64,000 nt of DNA from Helicobacteraceae bacterium (GTDB lineage Bacteria > Campylobacterota > Campylobacteria > Campylobacterales > Sulfurimonadaceae): positions 1 to 64,000 of the forward strand of contig CANMJR010000009.1 in NCBI GenBank assembly GCA_947498025.1, written 5' to 3'. Below are positions 40,874 to 50,518 of this stretch, one piece after another. Within the stretch, counting starts at the first letter, position 1. Every line of letters begins with the position of its first letter. The notes under the pieces were generated by a model, which was given only the letters and a program-made list of their open reading frames with translations, was not told the origin of the DNA and ran no database searches. A program made the position numbers and the translations under genes.

Positions 40874-41966
40874 ATTTTTTTTACTATTTTTAGCACTCTG
40901 GCATGTGGAGATTTTTGCATCAACTTATGTTTGGCATGTTGAGGCTGATAAAAAAACAGCATTTGTAAACGAAGCGATTTATTTAAAATATAGCTGCGAA
41001 TTTAGCGACAGAGCGGAGCTCTACTCCATAGATTTTAATCCGGTAGCGGAGAATGAAGAATATAGTTTGAAACTTTTAAGTCAAACAACAAAAATTGAAG
41101 ATGGCAGAAAAATAGTTTTATATGAGTTTGTGGTATTTGCAAAAAGAGCCGGTGAAGTGAAGTTTGACTTTGACATGGCGATGAAAAAAAGCAATCGTGA
41201 TTCAATAGAAAATATGATTATAGGCAGGGATAATATACAGGTAGAGCAGTTTTCAACAACTCTTGTACATCAAGAGAGTATAGCTGTTGAGGTAAAAGAG
41301 ATTCTTACTGATTTGTTCGGCTCGTTAGACATGCAGATAAAAAAAGATGAGCCCAAAGTAAAAGCATATGAGCCTTTGCACATGGAGATAACTCTCAAAG
41401 GGATAGGAAATTTTGAAGCACTAAAGCCCTATGAATTTAGCATTGTGGGAGTGAAAGTATTTTCAGAAATACCGATAGAAAATGTGACACTAACAAAAGA
41501 TGGACTGAGCGGTGAGTGGAGCCAAAAGTTTGCTTTTGTCGGTGATAAAGATTTTGAAATACCTGCTTTTTCGTTTAAATATTTTGATAAAGATGAGCAG
41601 AAAATCAGAGAGATTCATTTTGAAGCAATAAAAGTGGAGGTAAGTAAAGCCTTTTCAAAAGAGGAGCTTATTGAAGCAGACGAGAATGAGAAAAGTTTTT
41701 TAAAGTTAGAGCATCTCTATTACTTTTTAACCTTTATAGCGGGCTTTTTAGCCTCTAAAATCAAAATAAAAAAATCAGTCACACAGACCAAAGAGGAGAT
41801 TTTTTTAAATAAAATACAAAATGCAAAATCACTCGAAGAGCTCTGCATGCTGCTAGCGCTCAAAGACTCTAAAAAATATAGTGATATTATTTTAAAAATA
41901 GAGACAAAAGAGATACCTTCTCTTAAAAGAGCGAAAGAGGCTTCAAGTTTGTTAATGCAGAATTAA
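40854..41966 (+). CDS. BatD-like protein (module 1)
   Basis: Overlaps the end of the BatB/C gene; FAFVGDKDFEIPAFSFKYFDKDEQKI parallels the module 2 BatD. Confidence 0.7.
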   Translation: MNKNLGKFFLLFLALWHVEIFASTYVWHVEADKKTAFVNEAIYLKYSCEFSDRAELYSIDFNPVAENEEYSLKLLSQTTKIEDGRKIVLYEFVVFAKRAGEVKFDFDMAMKKSNRDSIENMIIGRDNIQVEQFSTTLVHQESIAVEVKEILTDLFGSLDMQIKKDEPKVKAYEPLHMEITLKGIGNFEALKPYEFSIVGVKVFSEIPIENVTLTKDGLSGEWSQKFAFVGDKDFEIPAFSFKYFDKDEQKIREIHFEAIKVEVSKAFSKEELIEADENEKSFLKLEHLYYFLTFIAGFLASKIKIKKSVTQTKEEIFLNKIQNAKSLEELCMLLALKDSKKYSDIILKIETKEIPSLKRAKEASSLLMQN

Positions 41967-42009
41967 CTCCATTTTAACTAGAATAGTTAAAATATTTGTA
42001 GGAATTAAA

Positions 42010-43014
42010 ATGTATAAATCTCTCTTTTTGTTTTCGTCGTTGGCGGCTGTGGTTATGATGAGCGGTTGTGCGCAAAGAATCAGTGTGAAAGCCCTTATTC
42101 CCGCAGAGATAGATAGAGCGACAAGCACAAAAAAAATCGCAATAACAGAGTTTAAAAACGATTTCGTAGGTCTTAGCTCAAAGATAGAGGCAAATCTTGC
42201 AAATCAAAGAATTGATAATCAAACTTTTTTTACATTAGTAAGCAGAAGCGATATTGATAAGGTTATAAGAGAGCAAAAAATTCAAAATAGCGGTTTGGTA
42301 GAGCCAAAAGATGCGGTTGAGGTGGGCAATCTTATAGGTGCACAGGCGATTATCTCCGGAGATGTCGGACAGGTTACTTCAAGCGACTCCTTCTATTATG
42401 AAAGCCGTTCCAAATGTGCTGATAAAAAATGCAGTGAGCTGGTTTACTACAATGTAGGCTGCAACATGCGGGTTGTCGGTCTCTCAGCCCAAATACGGAT
42501 GATTGACATAGCAAAGGGTGATATTATTTATGCCGATACAATGGCAAAAACAGCCGAATTTAGGCATTGCATCGATGATTATAGAGCTATTCCCTCAACG
42601 GAGATAGCAGCACAAAGTTTGGCAAATGATATTTCTCAAACTTTTTCATACAAACTCACACCGCATTATCGCTATTTTGATGTTGTTTTGCTTGAAGATG
42701 CAGATTTAGATTATAACAAGGCTCAGGAAAAACTTTTGGAGAGTTCTTTGGAGTATATTAAACAAAATAGATATGACAAAGCCGAAAAACTGCTTATGGA
42801 GTTGATAGATGCAACCGACAGAAAGAGTTTAGTGGCTTTTTACAATCTCGGAGTGGTCAAAGAGGCACAGGGTGAGTTCATAAAAGCCCAGGAGTATTAT
42901 AAAATGGCTGATGCTTTGATGGTTGAGCCGATAGAAGAGGTAAGTACTGCCTACAATAGAATTGGTTTGATGATAACAAATCAAGTCAAATCACAAGAGC
43001 AGATGTCAAGGTAG
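42010..43014 (+). CDS. CsgG-like lipoprotein with TPR
   Basis: Lipobox MSGCAQ; KKIAITEFKNDFVGLSSKIEANLANQRI...FTLVSRSDIDKVIREQ...VGNLIGAQAIISGDV. Confidence 0.7.
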   Translation: MYKSLFLFSSLAAVVMMSGCAQRISVKALIPAEIDRATSTKKIAITEFKNDFVGLSSKIEANLANQRIDNQTFFTLVSRSDIDKVIREQKIQNSGLVEPKDAVEVGNLIGAQAIISGDVGQVTSSDSFYYESRSKCADKKCSELVYYNVGCNMRVVGLSAQIRMIDIAKGDIIYADTMAKTAEFRHCIDDYRAIPSTEIAAQSLANDISQTFSYKLTPHYRYFDVVLLEDADLDYNKAQEKLLESSLEYIKQNRYDKAEKLLMELIDATDRKSLVAFYNLGVVKEAQGEFIKAQEYYKMADALMVEPIEEVSTAYNRIGLMITNQVKSQEQMSR

Positions 43015-43015
43015 T

Positions 43016-44005
43016 TTGATGAGATATTTTATAACTCTTTTGAGTGCACTGCTATTTTTATCGGCATGTGCGAGTCAAAAGCAATCTGTAGTAGCAAGCA
43101 AAAAAGAGTTGCCCCTGTGGTACAAAAATCCTACAAAAACAAGCGTATTTGTTATGTACGCGACAGGGGAGGGAGAGAGCAAGGAGGAGGCAGTGGCGGT
43201 CGCACTCAGTGCCATGGCTTCCACTCTGAGCGTCTCAATCTCATCACAGTTTAAAACAAAAAGTATTGTCCAAGAGGGCGATATTGAGAGTTCCCAAACA
43301 ACAAGTACCAATGAAGTCAAGAGTGATGTTAAAAAGATTCGCATCAGTAACTATGAAGTGGTTGAGAGTGAAGAAATCGGATTTAGAAAGTTCGTAGTGC
43401 TGGTGAAATCCGAGAAGAGAAAACTTTTTGAGAGTCTTAAAAAAGAGCTAGAACAAAAATTTAGCCTTGCTAAAACGGGGGTGACTTCAAATGTCCTCAA
43501 AGAACTGGGCAGTTATAAAGAGCAAATAAATTCATTGCAAGATGTCCCAAACATGCTCACGGTTATGAGTGTGCTGGACGAGAATTTTGACGGCTCAAAA
43601 TATATAAAAAAAGTAAAAGAGATAGATGAAAAGTATGAGAAGCTGCTCAATTCCATAACCTTTAGCATTGAAAGTGACAGTGAATCACAAAACCTCAAGG
43701 CACCCATTCAAAAGGGGCTGAGTGCGAAAAAACTGACCATAAAAGAGAGTGGCGGGAAAAACCATTTTAAAATTTATATTGTTTCAAAGACGGAACAAGC
43801 CTTATCCTACGGCTTCAGCTTGGCGAGATGCGCAATAAATATAAGCACAAAAGATTACAGCGGTGCGATTATAGGAAGTAACAAGCTAAATATCACAGGA
43901 CAATCAACGCAGGGCTACAATATAGCCAAAGAGAACGTCGCAATCAAGCTGAGTGAGATGGTTAAAAAAGAGGGGATAGAGAAAATTTTAGGACTTGAAA
44001 TATAG
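43016..44005 (+). CDS. LPP20-like lipoprotein
   Basis: Lipobox LSACAS; PLWYKNPTKTSVFVMYATGEGESKEEAVAVALSAMASTLSVSISS. Confidence 0.68.
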   Translation: MMRYFITLLSALLFLSACASQKQSVVASKKELPLWYKNPTKTSVFVMYATGEGESKEEAVAVALSAMASTLSVSISSQFKTKSIVQEGDIESSQTTSTNEVKSDVKKIRISNYEVVESEEIGFRKFVVLVKSEKRKLFESLKKELEQKFSLAKTGVTSNVLKELGSYKEQINSLQDVPNMLTVMSVLDENFDGSKYIKKVKEIDEKYEKLLNSITFSIESDSESQNLKAPIQKGLSAKKLTIKESGGKNHFKIYIVSKTEQALSYGFSLARCAINISTKDYSGAIIGSNKLNITGQSTQGYNIAKENVAIKLSEMVKKEGIEKILGLEI

Positions 44006-44096
44006 CTAAAATAAAAATTTCTGCAACCTTATATTTATCAACCATTAACCCCCTCTTTGCTATACTTTTTCACTTTAAAAACAAGGTACTATTTAT

Positions 44097-45044
44097 ATGA
44101 TTTCTAAAATTCAAGAGATAAAAAAAGAGGTTGCGAAGGTGGTTGTGGGGCAGGAGAAGATGATTGATTCTCTTTTGATTGCGCTTTTGTGTGAGGGGCA
44201 TATTTTAATTGAGGGTGTTCCGGGGCTTGCAAAAACTACGACTGTAAATGCGTTGGCAAAATCATTGGGGTTAAACTTTAAGCGGGCTCAATTTACTCCA
44301 GATTTGCTTCCATCGGACATTTTGGGTGCAGAGATTTATGACCCGCAAAATAACAGCTTCAAAATCAAAAAAGGTCCAATCTTTACAAACCTGCTTTTGG
44401 CGGATGAGATTAACCGCTCTCCGGCAAAAGTTCAGTCGGCTCTGCTTGAAGTTATGCAGGAAAAACAGGTAACTTTAGGCGATACAACCTTTAAACTTGA
44501 CCTTCCCTTTTTTGTTATGGCAACGCAGAATCCAGTGGAGCAAGAGGGCGTTTACCAGCTTCCTGAGGCGCAGCTTGACCGTTTTATGCTCAAACTTTTA
44601 GTTGATTACAACACAAAATCAGAGGAGCTTGAAATTGCAAGACGCATCTCAAGCGGTAATTTTGAAGAGATACATACAGTCTTGTCTCATGAAGAGTTGA
44701 TAGAGTTAAAAAAAGCTATCAAAGCCGTGCATGTGGACAGCGAGGTTGAGGAGTACATGATAGAGCTTGTAAACGCAACCAGAAATCCGAGTGATTACGG
44801 GCTTGAGAGGCTCAAAAACTTTATACAGTTTGGTGCATCTCCGCGTGTGAGCATCGACATGTTTAAAGCGGTAAAAGCGATGGCATTTTTGCGAGGAAAA
44901 GATTTTGTAACGCCTGTGGATGTGGCGTTTATCGCAAAAGAGCTTATGCGTCACCGTATCGTTTTGAGTTATGAGGCTGAAGCTGAGGGCATCACAACGG
45001 ATGAGATTATTCAAGCTGTTTTAGAGGCCGTGCAGATACCGTAA
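44097..45044 (+). CDS. MoxR family AAA+ ATPase
   Basis: HILIEGVPGLAKTTTVNALAKSLGLNFKRAQFTPDLLPSDILGAEIYDP...LLADEINRSPAKVQSALLEVMQE. Confidence 0.95.
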   Translation: MISKIQEIKKEVAKVVVGQEKMIDSLLIALLCEGHILIEGVPGLAKTTTVNALAKSLGLNFKRAQFTPDLLPSDILGAEIYDPQNNSFKIKKGPIFTNLLLADEINRSPAKVQSALLEVMQEKQVTLGDTTFKLDLPFFVMATQNPVEQEGVYQLPEAQLDRFMLKLLVDYNTKSEELEIARRISSGNFEEIHTVLSHEELIELKKAIKAVHVDSEVEEYMIELVNATRNPSDYGLERLKNFIQFGASPRVSIDMFKAVKAMAFLRGKDFVTPVDVAFIAKELMRHRIVLSYEAEAEGITTDEIIQAVLEAVQIP

Positions 45045-45874
45045 TGAGTAAATTACAAAGAATATTAGTTCGTGCAAGACGGCAAGTCTTTAGTGAAATG
45101 GTCGGTAATAACCCCTCTATTTTTCAGGGGGAGGGGTATGATTTTATAGAGCTTCGTGAGTATATGCCCGGAGATGATATCAGACACATAGACTGGAATA
45201 TCACTGCAAAAATGCAGAAGCCCTACATTAAAATCTTTCGTGAAGAGAGAGAGTTGAATGTGGTAGTTGCGAGTGTACTCAACGGAAGCGTGCATTTTGG
45301 TTCTAAGAAATTCAAGCAGGATGTGATTGCTGAAATAAACGCACTCCTTGGTTTTTCAACTCTAAAAAACGGCGATTTGTTAAGCTCCTATATTTTTACG
45401 GATACTATGATTTCTCACTTAAAACCGAGTAAAAAGATACATCAAGTGCAAAAGAGCGTGAGTGAGATTTTAGACTTTTATGCACTGAACCAAAAAGTTG
45501 ACTTCAAAGTTCTGGCGGACACACTCTATAAAAGATTAAAAAGAAAATCTCTTATCATAGTAGTAGGAGATTTTTTTGAGATTCCGGACTTTAAGCTTCT
45601 GGCTAAAAAGCATGAAGTTGTAGCTGTAATAGTGAGAGATTTATTGGAGGAGAAACCTCTTGTTATGGGCTTTTCATCTTTAGTTGACCCCGAGAGCGGA
45701 GCAGTTTTGGAGGGTGACTTTAACGCTTCCAGCGTTGAAGCGTATGCCAAAAAAGTAACAATGCATGACCATAAACTCTATGACACTTTTAGAAAACAGC
45801 AAATTAGATTTACAAAAATATACACACACTCCGTTGCAGCAGTAGAGCTACGCAGACTTTTTGAGGGTAGATAA
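45044..45874 (+). CDS. DUF58 protein
   Basis: GEGYDFIELREYMPGDDIRHIDWNITAKMQKPYIKIFREERE. Confidence 0.92.
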   Translation: MSKLQRILVRARRQVFSEMVGNNPSIFQGEGYDFIELREYMPGDDIRHIDWNITAKMQKPYIKIFREERELNVVVASVLNGSVHFGSKKFKQDVIAEINALLGFSTLKNGDLLSSYIFTDTMISHLKPSKKIHQVQKSVSEILDFYALNQKVDFKVLADTLYKRLKRKSLIIVVGDFFEIPDFKLLAKKHEVVAVIVRDLLEEKPLVMGFSSLVDPESGAVLEGDFNASSVEAYAKKVTMHDHKLYDTFRKQQIRFTKIYTHSVAAVELRRLFEGR

Positions 45875-46272
45875 TGCAAAGTTACGACATTCCGTTACAT
45901 GATATAAAACCGATAGTTGATGTGCATGAGTATTCTCTCTACTATTTTTTAGGAGTGGCTGGTGCTGCGATACTTTTGGCAGGCGGAATTCTCTATCTCA
46001 TATATTTATGGCTTAAAAAAAGAAAGAGATTCAACATAAGAAAAGAGCATAAAAGGGTTTTAAACTCATTAGCTTTTATCGACGCAAAAAGGACGGCATA
46101 TGCTATTACTCACTATGGCGCAACGTTCAAAAATGATACACCTCGACATGGGGAGATGTATAAAAATTTAACAGATAGACTCGAAGCCTACAAATATAAA
46201 AAAGAGGTGGACGGTTTAGACAAAGAGACTTTGGGCTACTTTGAACTCTATAAAGAGATGTGCGATGTTTGA
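45874..46272 (+). CDS. membrane protein of Bat operon (DUF4381-like)
   Basis: 132 aa, IPLHDIKPIVDVHEYSLYYFLGVAGAAILLAGGILYLIYLWLKKRKR; overlaps neighbours. Confidence 0.6.
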   Translation: MQSYDIPLHDIKPIVDVHEYSLYYFLGVAGAAILLAGGILYLIYLWLKKRKRFNIRKEHKRVLNSLAFIDAKRTAYAITHYGATFKNDTPRHGEMYKNLTDRLEAYKYKKEVDGLDKETLGYFELYKEMCDV

Positions 46273-47194
46273 CGGGCTCTACTTTGAGTTGCCGAAACTC
46301 TCTTTTATAATTTTTGTTTTTATCGGGTGTGCGACAATATGTAAAATGCGATTGCCCTCAATCTACTTCCCGCATGCACAGCAGTTTATGAACAATTCGG
46401 TATCTACATCTAAACTCCTTTTTTTTCTCAAATGGCTTGGAATTAGTATGATGATTCTGGCACTCATGTCTCCCGTAAAAGATGAACCTTATGAGATAGA
46501 GCCAAAAAATGGGTACGAGATAGCTCTTATACTGGATGCTTCAGAGTCGATGACGGAGAGGGGGTTTGACAGCGCAAACGAGAACTTAAACAGATTTGAT
46601 GTTGTGAAAAATATTGTGAGCGATTTTATTGCTAAAAGAAAGAGCGACAACATGGGTTTGGTGGTTTTTGGAGCCTACTCATTTATAGCTTCGCCGCTCA
46701 CCTATGATGAGAATATTTTAAGCCGCATAGTCTCTCAGCTGAGAATAGGAATGGCAGGGAGATTTACGGCACTTTACGAGGCGTTGGCGCAGGGTGTAAA
46801 TTTACTAAAAACAAGTGAATCCAAGAGCAAAATCGCGATACTTTTAACAGACGGTTATAGCACAGCGGGAGCGGATAGAGTTCCTCTTGAAGTAGCACTC
46901 GGCATGGCAAAAAAAGAGGGAATTAAAGTCTATCCGATTGGCATTGGCAGGTCAAATGAATACAACAAAAATGTTTTGGAAAATATTGCCAAAGAGACCG
47001 GCGGAGTAGCTTTTGGAGCTTCGAGTGCAAATGAGCTAAAAGAGGTTTATTCCAAAATTGATGAACTTGAAAAGTCGGAGATTAAGAGCGAGTCGTTTAC
47101 ATATTTGAAATATTACTTTGCCTATCCGCTCTTCGTGGCATTGCTATCGCTCATGCTTTATGTCTATCTGAGAAATAAGAGGGGGCATGCATGA
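46265..47194 (+). CDS. VWA-domain protein, BatA-like (module 2)
   Basis: EIALILDASESMTERGF; ATG 46265 preferred. Confidence 0.86.
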   Translation: MFDGLYFELPKLSFIIFVFIGCATICKMRLPSIYFPHAQQFMNNSVSTSKLLFFLKWLGISMMILALMSPVKDEPYEIEPKNGYEIALILDASESMTERGFDSANENLNRFDVVKNIVSDFIAKRKSDNMGLVVFGAYSFIASPLTYDENILSRIVSQLRIGMAGRFTALYEALAQGVNLLKTSESKSKIAILLTDGYSTAGADRVPLEVALGMAKKEGIKVYPIGIGRSNEYNKNVLENIAKETGGVAFGASSANELKEVYSKIDELEKSEIKSESFTYLKYYFAYPLFVALLSLMLYVYLRNKRGHA

Positions 47195-49089
47195 GTTTTT
47201 TACATCCGGAATTTTTGTATTACATGTTGCCTCCGCTTTTTATATTGTTTGGACTTTTACTTACCCAAAAAGAGGCACAGCTCCACTTTTTTAGTGATGA
47301 GGTGCTCAGCAGACTCCGTGTGAGTGCAAACATTTTAACGCTTAAAGCTAGAAACGCACTCTTTTTTTTAATGGGTTTTTTCATGATAGTTGCCCTTGCG
47401 CATCCCGTTATAAATGAGGGTGAAGTGGAGGTCAAAGCAAAAAGTGCAGACATCATGATAGCTTTGGATATTTCAGACTCAATGCTCGCAGAAGATGTTT
47501 ATCCCAACCGTCTGAAACTAGCAAAGCAGAAGGCGATGGAGCTGCTGAAAATTGCTCCCAACGAGAGAATCGGAGTGATAGCATTTGCGAAAAACTCCTA
47601 CCTTGTTTCGCCTCTTAGTTTTGACCATAGTGCGGTTGGATTTTTGCTCCGTCAGTTGGATACTAACTCCATCACAGAGAAGGGAACAGACTTTTTATCC
47701 ATGCTTGAAGTTGTAAATAGTTCTGTAAATAAAGAGGGTAAAAAATATCTTCTGATTCTCAGTGACGGCGGAGATGAGAGCGATTTTTCTAAAGAGATTG
47801 CCTATGCAAAAGAGAAAAATATTGTTATTTTTGTTCTGGGAATAGGGACAAATACAGGCGCACCGATAAAACTGGAAGATGGAACTTTTATAAAACATAA
47901 GGGTGAAATCATAGTCTCAAAACTCAATGAAAATATCTCCTCTCTTGCAACAAAGAGCGGCGGAGTTTATGTGCAGAGTGTAAAATCAGATGACGATATA
48001 AAAACTATGTTGCGAGAGATAGAGAGTCTGAGTGAGAAAAAAGAGCTAAAAAGTGAAAAAGTTCAAAGATTTATACCTCTTTTTTACTATCCGCTTGGGA
48101 TGGCTTTGTTTTTATTTTTAATAGCTACAAGTTCCATGAGTAAACGACAAACCGTAAGTGTGCCATCCGCTTTTATACTTTTTGCACTTCTGTTTACAAC
48201 TCCCCATGCCGAGGCAGGTCTGCTTGATTTTATGGAACTTCGAGATGCTAAAAAAGCGTATGAGAACAAAGAGTATGAGAAGGCTTCAAAACTTTATGAA
48301 AAACATGCAGAGAGCTCTATGAACGGTGAGAGTTACTTTAATGCAGGAAATGCCCTCTACAAGCAAGAGAAATATGATGAAGCAATAAAATCATATGAAA
48401 AAGCTGCATTGCCTGATGAAAAGCAAAGAGCGAAGAATCTCTCAAATATCGGAAACAGTTATGTAAAACAGGCAAAAGAGGAGAGTTTACAAAAGGCACT
48501 GAAATCTTACGAAGCGTCTTTGAAACTACATGAAGATAATGAGACAAGAGAAAATTTAGAAGCGGTGCAAAAAGCTATAGAGAAACAGAAGCAAGACAAA
48601 GAAGAGAAAAAAGAGGATAAGTCAGAAGAAAAAAAAGAGGGTAAAAACCAAAAAGAGGGTGATAATAAAGATTCTAAGAAGCAAGAAGATAAAGATTCAA
48701 GAGAGAAGAATTCAGAGAAAAAAAACAGCTCAGACAAGAAAGAGGAGAAGTCAGATAAAGAGCAGGATAGCTCAAAAAATGATAAGTCGGAAGATAATGA
48801 AAAAAAATCTGATGATATGAAACCTCAAAAAGAGGATGAGAAAAATAGGAAAGAAGATAGTAATCAGACAAAAGAGGAACAGCAAAAACAGAGTCAAGAT
48901 AAGAATCAAAAAAAAGAGGATAATAACTCTTCGAGCGAGGCACAATCCTCTCAAAATAACGAGAATAAAATGAGCGATGCAGAGGAACAAAAGTGGCTCG
49001 AACAGCTCAATTTACAACAAAATACCTACATGTATAAGTTAAATAACGAAAAATCGAAGATGGAGAATTCTAATGAAAAACCTTGGTAA
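47191..49089 (+). CDS. VWA + TPR protein, BatB/C-like (module 2) with K/E/D-rich tail
   Basis: DIMIALDISDSMLAEDVYPNRLKLAK; TPR NGESYFNAGNALYKQEKYDEAIKSYEKA; ends NEKPW. Confidence 0.88.
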   Translation: MSFLHPEFLYYMLPPLFILFGLLLTQKEAQLHFFSDEVLSRLRVSANILTLKARNALFFLMGFFMIVALAHPVINEGEVEVKAKSADIMIALDISDSMLAEDVYPNRLKLAKQKAMELLKIAPNERIGVIAFAKNSYLVSPLSFDHSAVGFLLRQLDTNSITEKGTDFLSMLEVVNSSVNKEGKKYLLILSDGGDESDFSKEIAYAKEKNIVIFVLGIGTNTGAPIKLEDGTFIKHKGEIIVSKLNENISSLATKSGGVYVQSVKSDDDIKTMLREIESLSEKKELKSEKVQRFIPLFYYPLGMALFLFLIATSSMSKRQTVSVPSAFILFALLFTTPHAEAGLLDFMELRDAKKAYENKEYEKASKLYEKHAESSMNGESYFNAGNALYKQEKYDEAIKSYEKAALPDEKQRAKNLSNIGNSYVKQAKEESLQKALKSYEASLKLHEDNETRENLEAVQKAIEKQKQDKEEKKEDKSEEKKEGKNQKEGDNKDSKKQEDKDSREKNSEKKNSSDKKEEKSDKEQDSSKNDKSEDNEKKSDDMKPQKEDEKNRKEDSNQTKEEQQKQSQDKNQKKEDNNSSSEAQSSQNNENKMSDAEEQKWLEQLNLQQNTYMYKLNNEKSKMENSNEKPW

Positions 49090-50491
49090 AACAGCTCTGC
49101 TTCTGCTCTTTGCTGCGCATGCGCTTTTTGGCGGAGTTACTGCAACAGTTGATTCTAAAAGTGTGGAACTAGGAGATGCAGTTACGCTGAACCTTGATAT
49201 AACCGGCGATAATGCAACGCGTCCCAATATAAATTCGTTGTGTGGAAGCAACATTATCTCTACAAACACTTCGACGAGCATACAGGGTGTCAATGGAGTT
49301 TACAAAAAAAGCATTATTTTGAGTTATAAATTTTTGCCACAAAAAAGCTGTGAGATTGAAGCTATAAATATTGAAATAGATGACAAAACAGAGACAACAG
49401 AGCCTATCAAAATTGAAGTAAAACCGGTTGATAAAGCTAAAGATTCAGATTTTGCTCTGAGCTTAGAGAGTAATAAAAAAGAGATGTTTGTGGGAGAGCC
49501 TTTTGATTTAACACTGCTCTTTAAACAAAAACGAAATACAGAAGCGGTTGATAGTAAATTTTCGCCACCGGACTTACAAGGCTTTTGGGTAAAGAGTGAG
49601 TCAAAGCCCATAAGAGTGGAGGAAGGAGAGTACATTATTACAAAAGTAATCTATACCATGGCACCTCAAAGAGAGGGGAATTTGAAAATATCCGGTGCTC
49701 AAATGAGCGTTGCCTCAAGGTCTAATTCACGCGATAATTGGGGCTCATGGATACCTGCGATTAAGTGGAAAAGCTACTTTTCAAATGAAGTGGAATTGGA
49801 TGTAAAACCTCTTCCCTCTGGAGTGAATTTAGTGGGAAATTTCAGCATATCTGCAACTGTTGACAAAGAAGAGATAAACGCTAATGAAGCCGTAAATGTA
49901 ACTGTTGAAGTGCAGGGTGATGGGAACTTAGAGGATATAAAAACATTTAAGCCTTCCATAGAAAAAGTGAGTGTTTTTGATGAAAAGATAGCAATAGAGA
50001 ACTCAAAATTATCTCAAAAAATGGCTTTTGTATCGGATGAAGATTTTACGATTCCGCCCTTTGAGCTGAAATATTTTGACACTGCTACAAAAGAGATTCA
50101 GAGCATCTCAACCAAAGAGATACATGTCAGAGTTAAAAATGCAAAACCTAAAGAGGAGCTCTTGATTAAGCGAGATGAGAGTGCAAAAGCTGTTCAAGCG
50201 GAGAGTTTTGCAAATGGAATAAGTACATATTGGATTGTTTTAGGATTTATTTTTGGTATGGCATGCGGAGTTTTATTAGCCCTCTTTAAACCATGGAAAT
50301 TCATAGGCAAAAATAGAAGCAGCTCTCTAAAAGAGCCAAGACATCTGCTGGTGAAATTGATGCCTCATAAGCATGATGCAGAGGTTCAAAATTTGATAGA
50401 GATATTAGAAAAAAATATCTACTCAAATGCAAACATAAAAATAGATAAAAAGGGTTTGAAAGAGATATTGAAGAGATATGAAATAGTTTAA
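49073..50491 (+). CDS. BatD-like protein (module 2)
   Basis: Overlaps the end of the BatB/C gene; ATVDSKSVELGDAVTLNLDITGD...MAFVSDEDFTIPPFELKYFDTATKEI. Confidence 0.82.
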   Translation: MKNLGKTALLLLFAAHALFGGVTATVDSKSVELGDAVTLNLDITGDNATRPNINSLCGSNIISTNTSTSIQGVNGVYKKSIILSYKFLPQKSCEIEAINIEIDDKTETTEPIKIEVKPVDKAKDSDFALSLESNKKEMFVGEPFDLTLLFKQKRNTEAVDSKFSPPDLQGFWVKSESKPIRVEEGEYIITKVIYTMAPQREGNLKISGAQMSVASRSNSRDNWGSWIPAIKWKSYFSNEVELDVKPLPSGVNLVGNFSISATVDKEEINANEAVNVTVEVQGDGNLEDIKTFKPSIEKVSVFDEKIAIENSKLSQKMAFVSDEDFTIPPFELKYFDTATKEIQSISTKEIHVRVKNAKPKEELLIKRDESAKAVQAESFANGISTYWIVLGFIFGMACGVLLALFKPWKFIGKNRSSSLKEPRHLLVKLMPHKHDAEVQNLIEILEKNIYSNANIKIDKKGLKEILKRYEIV

Positions 50492-50518
50492 TAGAGTTCT
50501 TACAAAACTGCGAGAACT

